From contig JARXAU010000208.1 in the NCBI GenBank assembly GCA_029865675.1, positions 1-26,960 of the forward strand: a stretch of 26,960 nucleotides of DNA, in the 5' to 3' direction. Position 1 is the first letter of the stretch, and each line of letters begins with the position of its first letter. Below are positions 15,928-23,465 of this stretch, in pieces. This stretch comes from Rhodoferax sp. GTDB taxonomy: Bacteria > Pseudomonadota > Gammaproteobacteria > Burkholderiales > Burkholderiaceae_C. A program made the translations under genes and the position numbers. The notes under the pieces are model-generated. The model did no database searches. It was not told the DNA's origin and saw nothing but the letters and a program-made list of their open reading frames with translations.

Positions 15928-16353
15928 ATGTCCAATCCCCAATTCATTCCCAGTGGACTGCCACACGCGGTCGAAATGTCGGACGGCAGCAGTGTGGCCA
16001 AGAGCAAATCGCGAAAACTCGGCGACGACGTGCGCCGTACCGAAGAAGACGCATCGGACGCGGAGCACATCGTGGCAGAGCACGTGGTTCTCCAGGCCAG
16101 GGAAGTCGCCATTGGCAAATCGACACGCAGCGACGGTTTCGAGCGTGCCAGCGACGCTGCCGCACGGCTATCAGGACCGCGCGATACCGAAGTCGCTCAG
16201 GGCCCTTTGGCCCGGCCCAGCAGCAAAACCATCTACGACACTGCGATGGCAGACATGGACTTCCCCGCCCGCTTTATCCAACTGAGGATTGACAACGACA
16301 AGGTGCGCGACCAACTCCAAGTGCTGGAGTCCCGCTTGCGCGAGAACCACTGA
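15928..16353 (+). CDS. Hypothetical protein with C-terminal coiled coil
   Basis: I do not recognise this 141-residue protein. It is polar and rich in Ser, Asp, Arg and Glu. The central region KSRKLGDDVRRTEEDASDAE looks disordered, and the last 30 residues (FIQLRIDNDKVRDQLQVLES) have heptad spacing. There is no signal peptide or membrane segment. It lies 40 bases after the SPOR-type gene and 31 bases before the next, all in one direction. The ribosome binding site is unclear. Of the overlapping frames, this one has the most protein-like composition. The neighbours suggest a flagellum-linked cytoplasmic role, without direct evidence. Confidence 0.55.
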   Translation: MSNPQFIPSGLPHAVEMSDGSSVAKSKSRKLGDDVRRTEEDASDAEHIVAEHVVLQAREVAIGKSTRSDGFERASDAAARLSGPRDTEVAQGPLARPSSKTIYDTAMADMDFPARFIQLRIDNDKVRDQLQVLESRLRENH

Positions 16354-16384
16354 TATTCCCTCCAATGACAACAGGGCCCAAGCC

Positions 16385-17449
16385 ATGACCGAACCTACCA
16401 CCCAACTCTCCGCAGAAGAGGCCTTGGCCATTGATGCGATTGCCAGTTTGTCCAGGCCTGTGCTGCCGCAAGCAGCGCAGGCTGAAACGCCCCAGGCGGA
16501 CGACTCCGTTGACGCGCATTTCGACCTGCCAGGCGATGCGCCGTCGGGCCACGATGCGCCCAGCGCCTTTGACTCAGTACCGCTCGATGGTGACGCGCCG
16601 TACGATGAGGCAGGGGAAGGGGAGGAAGACGAGGAGGAAGATTACGAAGCCGCCGAAGTCGCGGACATCATCTCCATGCGCGCGACCATGCTGGACTCTG
16701 CGGAACTGGCTAACCGGGCGGCCGGCTTGGCGGCCAAGTCGGCCACCGACATGCATATCGCAAGCAGCGATTTGCAAGGAGCAAGCGGCACCTTGCAAAG
16801 CGCGGCGAGCAAACTGATTGCAGCGCAAAGCGCGCAGCGCATCAACGGCGTTGTGGTGCTGGCCACGTTTGCTGCGCTCATGCTCACCTCCATGGCGTTG
16901 TTTGGCATCATGTCGTACCGTCTGCAGTCTCGCATTGCACAAGCTGACGCCATGCTGCTGGCGGTAGGAAAACGCATTGTGTCCATGGACGAATCCATGG
17001 AACTCATCACCGGCGCTGGTGAAACCTTGCGGGACATTTCGTCCAAACAGGACTCCATCACTGGAGGCCAAATGAAGCTTGACGCCCGCTTGGACGACAT
17101 GATTGCTGCCAACCAGGCCATTGCCAAAGCTGCCGCGCTGCCGGACGCCAAAGGCCCGGATCTGGCCAAGGCCTTGCAAGCCCTGGATGCCAAGCTTCAG
17201 AGCCAAGCCAGCGCCCTGAACGCACTGGCGTCCCAAGTGCGCGCGGCCCCAGCGCAGCCCCGCTTAGACACCGCAGCCGTGCGCCGTGAACTAGAGGCAG
17301 CGCTGCGCCAACAAAAGGCCGCCGAGGCCGCCAGCAAACCGGTGATCGTGGTGCCACCGGCACCACCCTCGCCCCCGGCAAAGCCTCGCGAAACGCTGAT
17401 TCAATACCCCCGCGTCTCGTCCCAAGGCAAGGGAAACGAGACGCCCTAA
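16385..17449 (+). CDS. Single-pass membrane protein with acidic N-terminus and coiled coil, unknown function
   Basis: This 354-residue protein is not recognised. Residues 30-95 are strongly acidic and end in a run of Glu/Asp (GEGEEDEEEDYEAAE). Residues 95-150 are Ala-rich helix. One membrane segment lies at about 153-178 (VVVLATFAALMLTSMALFGI). The rest, about 180-310, is a long predicted coiled coil with MDESMELITGAGETLRDISS and LAKALQALDAKLQSQASALN. A Pro-rich tail (VVPPAPPSPPAKP) closes it. I chose ATG 16385, with AGGG eight bases upstream; the frame runs 32 codons further but overlaps the preceding gene. It is the last gene of the fliK operon. The layout suits a scaffold or membrane tether. 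Confidence 0.65.
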   Translation: MTEPTTQLSAEEALAIDAIASLSRPVLPQAAQAETPQADDSVDAHFDLPGDAPSGHDAPSAFDSVPLDGDAPYDEAGEGEEDEEEDYEAAEVADIISMRATMLDSAELANRAAGLAAKSATDMHIASSDLQGASGTLQSAASKLIAAQSAQRINGVVVLATFAALMLTSMALFGIMSYRLQSRIAQADAMLLAVGKRIVSMDESMELITGAGETLRDISSKQDSITGGQMKLDARLDDMIAANQAIAKAAALPDAKGPDLAKALQALDAKLQSQASALNALASQVRAAPAQPRLDTAAVRRELEAALRQQKAAEAASKPVIVVPPAPPSPPAKPRETLIQYPRVSSQGKGNETP

Positions 17450-17461
17450 CGCGCCTTTTTT
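17414..17461 (+). terminator. Probable terminator of the fliK operon
   Basis: GTCTCGT (17414-17420) pairs with ACGAGAC (17436-17442). Inside it CCC (17421-17423) pairs with GGG (17431-17433) with a two-base bulge and a seven-base loop. Six T follow at 17456-17461. The stem covers the last codons and the stop lies after it. The 13-base gap between stem and T-tract is longer than in standard intrinsic terminators; an alternative weaker stem AAGGC/GCCTT abuts the T-tract. Confidence 0.4.
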
Positions 17462-17757
17462 GTCAAACCGCCCCACTGTCCTTTTTTTACCGTGGGAGAG
17501 GAGCTGGAGTGATGCAGCGGCAAAAGTCCTGCACCCGTTCAACGAAGATGACCCGGAGCTGATGAAACATAGGATCAGTGGGCAAATCGCAGAACGTTGT
17601 TCTGCACCGGCAAGGTATCGGATGTGATGTCCAGCCCATGCTTTCAAACTTGCGTTCCACGGCCAACTGCGCCATTTCATTCTCTGAGTAAGCGACTGCG
17701 TCCAAAACACGGGGAATGATTGAATTGGTTGGTACGGGCGCCTGCCCAGCAGGCCCG
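17450..17757. other. Convergent intergenic region with inverted repeats, no supported gene
   Basis: This gap of 308 bases lies between the plus-strand flagellar operon and the minus-strand FleQ-like gene, which converge on it. It holds a perfect inverted repeat GCAGAAC-GTT-GTTCTGC (17589-17605) and CCCAC...GTGGG around a run of seven T (17472-17496). A minus-strand frame of 98 codons (17783-17487) includes a fairly protein-like stretch (SENEMAQLAVERKFESMG) but ends in a Cys/Arg/Pro-rich tail, has no recognised family and overlaps the regulator. I treat it as unsupported. Confidence 0.5.
17740..17754 (-). terminator. Hairpin just after the FleQ-like gene
   Basis: GCCTGC and GCAGGC form a 6-bp perfect stem with a three-base loop, three bases past the TAG stop on the minus strand. 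No T-tract follows, so it is not a standard intrinsic terminator. It could assist factor-dependent termination or protect the mRNA 3' end. Confidence 0.3.
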
Positions 17758-18918
17758 CTACTGCCCGCCAGAAAGCGCGGCATGGCCTTCGCGCAGCCCG
17801 AACTTCTGGATTTTTTCGATCAGTGTGGTGCGCTGAATATTGAGAATGCGCGCCGTCTGCGACACATTGCCGTTGGTGCGGCTGAGTGCCTGTGAAATCA
17901 GGTCACGCTCAATCTCTGCCAATCGGTGCTTGAGCGACAAACCTTCCGGAGGCAGCACTGGCAGACCTTGCGACATAAACGTCATTTGTTCGACCACGTT
18001 GGGCGCATCGTCGCCCTCGCGCTCGTCAGACGCCTCGTCAAAAATACCCCCGGTGCCGGGCGAGTCTGTCCAAGCCAATGATGTGGATTGCATGGACGGA
18101 TCCACCACAGGCAGTTCACCCGCCTCAGCCAGCGACTTGAAAGCGGCCAGCCCTTTGGGCAACATGGTGGATGAGAAAGTCTTCAGCTGCAGGCATTGGC
18201 CGGAGAACAGCGTGCTGAACCGGTCGATCAGGTTGGATAGTTCACGGACGTTGCCAGGCCAAGAATACGCCTTTAAAGCATAAGCAAAGTCTGGGGCAAA
18301 GGTGATGGGCTTCTCCCCCCCAGCTGCATGCAGCTTGGCAAAAAATTCCAACAAAAGGGGCACGTCGCTCGCCCGCTCACGCAACGGAGGCGTGTTAAGC
18401 GGCAGCACGTTGAGGCGGTAGTACAAGTCTTCGCGAAAGCGCCCGGCCACGATTTCTGCCTCCAAGTCGCGGTGGGTCGCTGCAATCACGCGCACATCAA
18501 CCGCCACCGGTTTGGTGCTACCCACCGGATCGACCACCCGCTCTTGCAGCACCCGCAAGAGCTTGACCTGAAGCTCTAAGGGCAGGTCACCGATCTCGTC
18601 GAGAAAAATCGATCCGTTATGGGCCAGCTCAAAGCGACCCACCCGGTCGGTCACCGCGCCCGTGAATGCACCTTTGCGGTGGCCAAAGAGCTCGCTCTCG
18701 ATCAGGTCTTTGGGAATGGCAGCGCAATTAATAGGTACGAAATTGCCGCCCGATCGGTGCGAAAAGTCGTGCAATGACCGCGCCACGATCTCCTTGCCAG
18801 TGCCACTCTCCCCGGTGATCAACACGGTAGAGCTCGACGCGGCCACCACGGGCAGCAAATCCCGAATAGCCCGGATGGCGTCACTCTCACCTATAAATTT
18901 CAATGGGGCTCTGGACAT
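17758..18918 (-). CDS. FleQ/FlrC-like sigma-54 activator without a receiver domain
   Basis: This 386-residue enhancer-binding protein activates RpoN promoters. The AAA+ domain starts at about residue 8 and has Walker A GESGTGKE, the sigma-54 contact loop GAFTGA, and Walker B IFLDEIGD. The arginine-finger region LYYRLNVLPL is followed by WPGNVRELSNLI. A Fis-type helix-turn-helix ends it (NVSQTARILNIQRTTLIEKI). The segment before the helix-turn-helix, LPPEGLSLKHRLAEIERDLI, is close to FleQ. There is no N-terminal receiver/FleQ domain. The FleQ c-di-GMP motif LFRS is not present before the AAA+ domain (it reads APLK), and the RN pair after Walker A is RS; from what is known of FleQ this argues against c-di-GMP binding. 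I chose ATG 18918; a stop lies upstream in frame, so no domain is missed. Likely targets are the sites at 6760 and 6833. Confidence 0.9.
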   Translation of the reverse strand: MSRAPLKFIGESDAIRAIRDLLPVVAASSSTVLITGESGTGKEIVARSLHDFSHRSGGNFVPINCAAIPKDLIESELFGHRKGAFTGAVTDRVGRFELAHNGSIFLDEIGDLPLELQVKLLRVLQERVVDPVGSTKPVAVDVRVIAATHRDLEAEIVAGRFREDLYYRLNVLPLNTPPLRERASDVPLLLEFFAKLHAAGGEKPITFAPDFAYALKAYSWPGNVRELSNLIDRFSTLFSGQCLQLKTFSSTMLPKGLAAFKSLAEAGELPVVDPSMQSTSLAWTDSPGTGGIFDEASDEREGDDAPNVVEQMTFMSQGLPVLPPEGLSLKHRLAEIERDLISQALSRTNGNVSQTARILNIQRTTLIEKIQKFGLREGHAALSGGQ

Positions 18919-19048
18919 CAAAAATGCGTTGACTGAGGGATTGGAGTTGTTCGTTGCCGTTAAACCAGGAAATCAAAGTGCAAGCAGCACCGTTGAGTCA
19001 TTGGATGTTACTCTGAAAAAGTGTCATTTTTTAGACAGTACACAAATG

Positions 19049-19076
19049 TATTGAATTTTTTGTTAAAAGTTATAAT
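19049..19076 (+). promoter_or_regulatory. Sigma-70-type promoter for the first Sel1 gene
   Basis: TATTGA (19049-19054), 16 bases, then a perfect TATAAT (19071-19076). It lies in a strongly AT-rich stretch (about 19015-19100), unlike the GC-rich surroundings, between the divergent FleQ-like and Sel1 genes. The start would fall near 19083, giving a leader of about 70 bases or more. The -35 element is only a partial match; an overlapping TTGAAT gives a 14-base spacer. Confidence 0.5.
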
Positions 19077-19150
19077 AGTGTTTAATTCAGCTTTATCACC
19101 GAACTGAGGCTCCAAGGGGGGTCACACCGGCATAATGTTTAACGTCGTTT

Positions 19151-20536
19151 GTGCGCACCCACCGAAACCGCCAAGACGTTTGCTTGATTCGCCTTAACTT
19201 CCCTGAACTTGTGACAGAGACCACCCTCGTACTCCAGCGCGCTGCGCTCACCAACCTGGGCCTGATGTACGCCAATGGCCAGGGCGTGGAGCGAGATTTT
19301 GCGCAAGCACTGCGTTGCTACCAACAAGCCGCGCAAGCGGGCGCAGCACAAGCGCAGTCCAACTTGGCCGTGATGTATGCCCACGGGCAGGGTGTTGAAC
19401 AAGACTACGTGCAAGCCCGTAGTTGGTACGCGCAGGCAGCCGAACAGGGCTTGGCTTACGCCCAGGCCAACTTGGCTGCGCTGTATGCCAACGGACAAGG
19501 CGGCGATGTGGACTACGCCCAAGCCCTGCGCTGGTACGGGGCCGCTGCCGCGCAGGGCGACACCACCGCACAGTTGAACCTGGGGGTGATGTACGCCAAC
19601 GGGCAAGGCGTGGACCAAGACTTCAGCCGGGCCTTGGAGTGCTACCGAAACGGCGCGGCCAGCGGCGACCCTGCAGCGCAATATGGCCTGGGGGTGATGT
19701 ACGCCAACGGCCACGGCGTCGAGCATGACGCAGCCCAGGCCCAGCACTGGTACACCCAGGCGGCTGAGCAGGGCCATGTGCATGCGCAATTCAACCTGGG
19801 TTTCATGTTCTCAAGCGGCGAGGGTTCAAGCCTGAACCCCGCGCTCGGGCTGCATTGGTATGAGCGGGCGGCCCAGGCCGGCGACCCTGCGGCCCAGTAC
19901 AACTTAGGGGTGATGTACAGCCTGGGACAAGGTGCGCCCAAAGACACCGCCCAGGCTTTGCAGTGGTACACCGCAGCGGCGCAGCAAGGCGACGCCGCCG
20001 CCCAGTACAACTTAGGCCTGATGTACGCCACCGGGCAAGGTGTGGACCGCGACGACGTCGTCGCCTTGGCCTGGTACCAACTGGCAGCCGACCAAGGCGA
20101 TGCACTGGCCCAGTACAACATGGGTGTCATGATCGCCAACGGCCAGGGCACGATGGCCAGTGACGAAGTGGCCATGCAATGGCTGCAGCTTGCGGCCGAC
20201 CAAGGAGAGGCACAGGCGCAGTACGACTTGGGCGCGCTGCACCAGGCCAGCAAGGTGCCCGACTTGGCAAAGGCGCTGGCCTGCTACCGGCTTGCCGCAG
20301 CCCAAAGCCACCCCCAAGCCCAAGCGGCGCTCGGCTGGCTCTACGCCCACGGCGCGGGGGTGCTCCAAGACTATGTGCGCGCCCACATGTGGTTCAACCT
20401 CGGTGCCGTCGGAGGGCTGGCCGAGGCAGCCCAAGGGCGCGACCACGTGGCGCAACAAATGACGCCCGCCCAAATCGCCCAAGCCCATGAGCGGGCGCGC
20501 GCTTGTCAGAAAAACAAGTTCGTAGACTTTGACTAA
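19151..20536 (+). CDS. Sel1-repeat protein, 11 repeats
   Basis: Almost the whole protein (up to 461 aa) consists of 11 Sel1-type helix pairs of 36 residues, each close to AQYNLGVMYANGQGVxxDxxQALxWYxxAAxQGDxx. This solenoid fold is a known protein-protein interaction scaffold. There is no signal peptide or membrane segment, so it should be cytoplasmic; the C-terminus after the last repeat is a short helix with a Cys-Gln-Lys-rich end. The start is unclear: GTG 19151 is the longest option, but GTG 19211 sits immediately before the first repeat and 13 bases after the stop of a 20-codon ORF (19135-19197). Neither has a good ribosome binding site. Vibrio MotX is also a Sel1 protein of the flagellar motor, but that one is exported. 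No specific function can be assigned. Confidence 0.85.
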   Translation: MRTHRNRQDVCLIRLNFPELVTETTLVLQRAALTNLGLMYANGQGVERDFAQALRCYQQAAQAGAAQAQSNLAVMYAHGQGVEQDYVQARSWYAQAAEQGLAYAQANLAALYANGQGGDVDYAQALRWYGAAAAQGDTTAQLNLGVMYANGQGVDQDFSRALECYRNGAASGDPAAQYGLGVMYANGHGVEHDAAQAQHWYTQAAEQGHVHAQFNLGFMFSSGEGSSLNPALGLHWYERAAQAGDPAAQYNLGVMYSLGQGAPKDTAQALQWYTAAAQQGDAAAQYNLGLMYATGQGVDRDDVVALAWYQLAADQGDALAQYNMGVMIANGQGTMASDEVAMQWLQLAADQGEAQAQYDLGALHQASKVPDLAKALACYRLAAAQSHPQAQAALGWLYAHGAGVLQDYVRAHMWFNLGAVGGLAEAAQGRDHVAQQMTPAQIAQAHERARACQKNKFVDFD

Positions 20537-20605
20537 GGTAAGCATGCATGGGGTGTGCCCGCTGGGGCTCGAATCACACGCACCCTTTCTAAGCCGCGTT
20601 TTGCC

Positions 20606-21877
20606 ATGAACGAAGCCACCGACGCGCTGCATTTTTCTGACGCCCACGCGCGGGTAAGGGAGCAGCTCTTGGGCGCACGCACGCAGGTGCTGTGCGCCGT
20701 CTCGGGGCCGTGTGCGCGGCCCCTGTTTGACCTTTTGTTGGGCTGCAGGCGCCGGGGACTGGCCTTGACCGTGGTGGTGCCAGGGGACGCCCAAGACACA
20801 GCGCCCGGTATTGCGTGGGAAAGACTGGCAGCGGCCGGGGCTGCCTTGCACTGGCTGGTGCCCAGTGCGCCACTGCTGGAGACCTCAGTGTGCGTGATAG
20901 ACGAGACGGTCGTGTTATGCGGAGACTTGGCACGACTGGGGCCGGTGCCGCACCCGCAAACTACCGGTGTGCTGTCGCAAACCAACGGTGTTTTGGCGGC
21001 GCGGTGCGCCCAGGGCCTGAGCGACTTCATCCTCGCCTATGCCCAAGGGCCGGACGCCATAGAGCCAGGCCAAGGCGCGGGGTCGGCGCGCGCCGCGACA
21101 GACACCGCAGGTGCCGTTGGGCTGGCTTTGCACCCCCCGCAGCCGGGGGCCGCCGCTTGGCAAAACGAATTGCTCTTGGCGCACACACTGGCCATGCAGG
21201 CCGACATCGCTGAAATGCACCGCACCTTGAACGCCTTTGACCTTGAACAAGACGCCCACATTGGCGATCTGCTGCGGCAATGCATGGACGCCAAACGCCT
21301 GCATTTGCAGCGGCTGCACGCCCAAACCGGCAGCGACGAGGTCTACGCACAAGCCCGAGAGGCCCAAGAACGCTTTGACCAGTACACCCAGGCCCAAGAC
21401 GCCAAACCAGCACCCAAAACCGCGCTCGACCCCGAGGCACAGGCCCAGATGAAGCAGCTCTACCGCAAGCTGGCCATGCGCTTGCACCCGGACCGGGTGG
21501 AGGCGCAAGACAAGGCCGAAGCACAGGCCCTGTTCCAGCACCTGCAGACGAGTTACGAGAACAACGATTTTTCCGCCCTGCAAGTACTGCAGCAGCAGGT
21601 GTTGCAAGCAGCCGGCTTTTCAGCACAGGGGGGAGTGGTCGGTCTCAGCGCGAGCCCGCCGTCTGGCCAGCGGGTGGCGCTCCAAGCGCGTTTAGCCCAG
21701 CAGCAGCGTGAACGGGCCGCTATTGTGGGCAGCGCCACTTGGCAAACCCTCAGCACCCAAAGCAATTGGGCGGTCTGGTTTGCACAGCAAGCCCATTACC
21801 TTCGGGCCGAGTTGGAGCGTTACGAACGGGCCATGCAAGCGGCCCCTGCAGCGCCTGCTGCGGTGCACGCACCATGA
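20606..21877 (+). CDS. PLD-like/J-domain-like fusion protein
   Basis: The 423-residue protein has two recognisable parts. Residues 1-115 follow the PLD-like pattern (REQLLGARTQVLCAVSGP, LTVVVPGD, then IAWERLAAAGAALHWLVPSA and VCVIDETVVLCGDLARLG). The HxK of the HKD site is replaced by Glu and Ser while the Asp remains, so it is probably not catalytic. Residues about 270-335 form a J-domain-like helix pair with YRKLAMRLHPDR (HPD at 294-296) followed by LFQHLQTSYENNDFSALQVL, which is typical of small DnaJ-type proteins that stimulate Hsp70. A Gln/Ala-rich helix links them. No signal peptide is present. I chose ATG 20606; GTG 20555 is possible. Its stop overlaps the next start (ATGA), so it is made together with the W-repeat protein, a plausible client or partner. 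Confidence 0.72.
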   Translation: MNEATDALHFSDAHARVREQLLGARTQVLCAVSGPCARPLFDLLLGCRRRGLALTVVVPGDAQDTAPGIAWERLAAAGAALHWLVPSAPLLETSVCVIDETVVLCGDLARLGPVPHPQTTGVLSQTNGVLAARCAQGLSDFILAYAQGPDAIEPGQGAGSARAATDTAGAVGLALHPPQPGAAAWQNELLLAHTLAMQADIAEMHRTLNAFDLEQDAHIGDLLRQCMDAKRLHLQRLHAQTGSDEVYAQAREAQERFDQYTQAQDAKPAPKTALDPEAQAQMKQLYRKLAMRLHPDRVEAQDKAEAQALFQHLQTSYENNDFSALQVLQQQVLQAAGFSAQGGVVGLSASPPSGQRVALQARLAQQQRERAAIVGSATWQTLSTQSNWAVWFAQQAHYLRAELERYERAMQAAPAAPAAVHAP

Positions 21878-23310
21878 CTGCGCTGGTACCGCTGCCAGCG
21901 GCGCAAGAACATGCACTGGGCGTGGCATCGCTTCAGCGATTGGACGCGGCGTCCAGTGCGCTCGCCATTTTTCAAGATGCCCAAACCCAGGCGCTCTTTC
22001 GGGAGCACCGCGCGCTGTTGGTGTGCTGCCTGCACAACCATTACCCGCTCACATCTGCTGCGTTGGACGGGTTTCCTGGCCTGTGGGACTGGAAACGCCT
22101 CAGCGCCAGCCGCGCGCTGGACTGGAGCCCGGCACTGATCGCCGCCCATGGCGAGCACTGGGACTGGGACGCCCTGAGCAAAAACCCCAGCCTGCCTTGG
22201 AACGCCGAACTGCTTGCGCAGCACGCGGCGCGCTGGAACTGGCGTGCACTGAGCGCCAATGCCGCCCTGCCGTGGAGCGGTGCGCTGCTCGCAGCCCACG
22301 CCTACGACTGGGACTGGGCGGTACTGAGCGCCAATGCCAAGCTGCCTTGGACTGCTGCGTTCGTGCATGCCAACGCGCACCGCTGGGACTGGAACGCACT
22401 CAGTTGGAACACCGGCTTGCCCTGGACCGGCACTTTACTGGCGGCGTATGTGGAGCGCTGGGATTGGACGGGGCTGAGCGCCAACGTATCCCTTCCGCTG
22501 GACGCCAGCTTGGTCCATGCGTTTGAGTCGCACTGGAACTGGTCTTGGTTAAGTGGCAACCCCAGCCTGCATTGCAGCGAAGCTTTGCTGGACGCGTACC
22601 TTGCCCGCTGGGACTGGAAAGCCCTGAGTAGCGCCGGCCACTGGCCCTGGAGCCCGGAGCTGATCGCCCGCTACGCGCCGCAGTGGGACTGGTCGGCCCT
22701 GAGCGCCAACCCCCAATTGCCCCTGGACCTGAACCTGTTAGCGACGTGGGCCCCCCGCTGGAACTACCGCGCCTTGAGCAAAAACGCGTCGGTCGCTTGG
22801 AGCGACGCCTTGCTGGACGGTGTGCCGCACGGGGCCTGGGATTGGGACGCGCTCAGTGCCAACCCTGGTCTGCATTGGTCGGCTGACCTGCTGGCGCGCC
22901 ACCAAGACCGCTGGGACTGGGACAGCCTGAGCTGGAACCCAGGACTGCCCTGGACCACAGCGCTGATTGAGCAGTTCGCCGCCCAGTGGGATTGGGCGGG
23001 CCTTTGCAGCAGCGCGCAGCTGCCTTGGAGCACCGATCTGCTGCGGCGCTCCGACTACCCCTGGGACTGGGAACGCCTCAGCGCCAACCCCCACCTGCCC
23101 TGGGGTGCGGCGTGGATCGCTCCCTTCGAGGAACAATGGAATTGGGTCACCTTGAGCAGCCAAAAAAACCTGCCCTGGGACGCCAATCTGTTCAAAACCT
23201 TTGCCGCACGCTGGTTTGCGCCTTTGGTGGCAGAACACCACGACTTCGGTGTGCGCGCTCTACCCTGGCGGGAAGTGCATGCCTTGTTGTCGGGTTTGGC
23301 GGCCCGCTAG
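21874..23310 (+). CDS. Tandem W-[DN]-W repeat protein, unknown function
   Basis: The 478-residue protein has a helical N-terminus of 70 residues. Fifteen tandem units of 25 residues follow (residues 71-446), each near WDWxxLSxNPxLPWxxxLLxxxxxR, and a short C-terminal cap ends it. Tryptophans at positions 1, 3 and 14 and the LS-N core are kept in nearly all units; unit 10 (WNY) is 26 residues. The pattern suggests a solenoid of short helices stacked through Trp. From memory, similar WNW-LS-NPxxxW repeats occur in giant-virus proteins and scattered bacterial ones; I know no assigned function. There is no signal peptide. ATG 21874 overlaps the previous stop, which fixes the start and couples it to the J-domain-like protein. 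Confidence 0.82.
   Translation: MTALVPLPAAQEHALGVASLQRLDAASSALAIFQDAQTQALFREHRALLVCCLHNHYPLTSAALDGFPGLWDWKRLSASRALDWSPALIAAHGEHWDWDALSKNPSLPWNAELLAQHAARWNWRALSANAALPWSGALLAAHAYDWDWAVLSANAKLPWTAAFVHANAHRWDWNALSWNTGLPWTGTLLAAYVERWDWTGLSANVSLPLDASLVHAFESHWNWSWLSGNPSLHCSEALLDAYLARWDWKALSSAGHWPWSPELIARYAPQWDWSALSANPQLPLDLNLLATWAPRWNYRALSKNASVAWSDALLDGVPHGAWDWDALSANPGLHWSADLLARHQDRWDWDSLSWNPGLPWTTALIEQFAAQWDWAGLCSSAQLPWSTDLLRRSDYPWDWERLSANPHLPWGAAWIAPFEEQWNWVTLSSQKNLPWDANLFKTFAARWFAPLVAEHHDFGVRALPWREVHALLSGLAAR
22084..23211 (+). repeat. Fifteen 75-base coding repeats (25-residue W-[DN]-W units)
   Basis: In-frame tandem units start at 22084 with TGGGACTGG and recur every 75 bases, with one unit of 78 (unit 10). 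The DNA copies are diverged but keep TGGGACTGG and CCTGAGC-type blocks, so the array is old rather than newly expanded. It ends just before TGG TTT GCG at 23212. Confidence 0.85.
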
Positions 23311-23311
23311 T

Positions 23312-23334
23312 GCGCAGGCACTCTGCCTGGGCGC
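23312..23334 (+). terminator. Hairpin directly after the W-repeat gene
   Basis: GCG-CAGGC (23312-23319) pairs with GCCTG (23325-23329) and CGC (23332-23334) across a five-base loop, with a two-base bulge. It starts two bases past the stop codon. No T-tract follows, so termination strength is uncertain. Confidence 0.3.
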
Positions 23335-23366
23335 TTGGCACTGGTGCACGCCTCAGACTACTAAAA

Positions 23367-23395
23367 TTGGTATATTGCTTGGCTAAAACAATAAT
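23367..23395 (+). promoter_or_regulatory. Sigma-70-type promoter for the small ORF and giant Sel1 gene
   Basis: TTGGTA (23367-23372), 17 bases, AATAAT (23390-23395). It lies in an AT-rich stretch of about 65 bases that stands out from the surroundings. TATTG and CAATA form a short inverted repeat between and over the elements, a possible operator. The start would be near 23402, about 64 bases before the small ORF. Confidence 0.45.
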
Positions 23396-23465
23396 ATCGT
23401 GAAAAATTACCAAAAATTAACCGTTCCATCACGCCCTAACGCCACCAAGGCTCGGAGACCCGCCC

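Noticed and set aside
17487..17783. 98-codon minus-strand frame in the convergent gap
   Set aside because: Overlaps the end of the FleQ-like gene, has a Cys/Arg/Pro-rich second half and no recognised family; the stretch SENEMAQLAVERKFESMG is protein-like but not enough to call a gene.
19151..20536. First Sel1 protein as the motor protein MotX
   Set aside because: MotX is exported and short with few Sel1 units; this protein has no signal peptide and eleven repeats.
22084..23211. 75-base tandem repeats considered as a CRISPR or minisatellite
   Set aside because: Repeats are in frame, diverged at third positions and lack spacer/repeat contrast; they encode the W-repeat protein.
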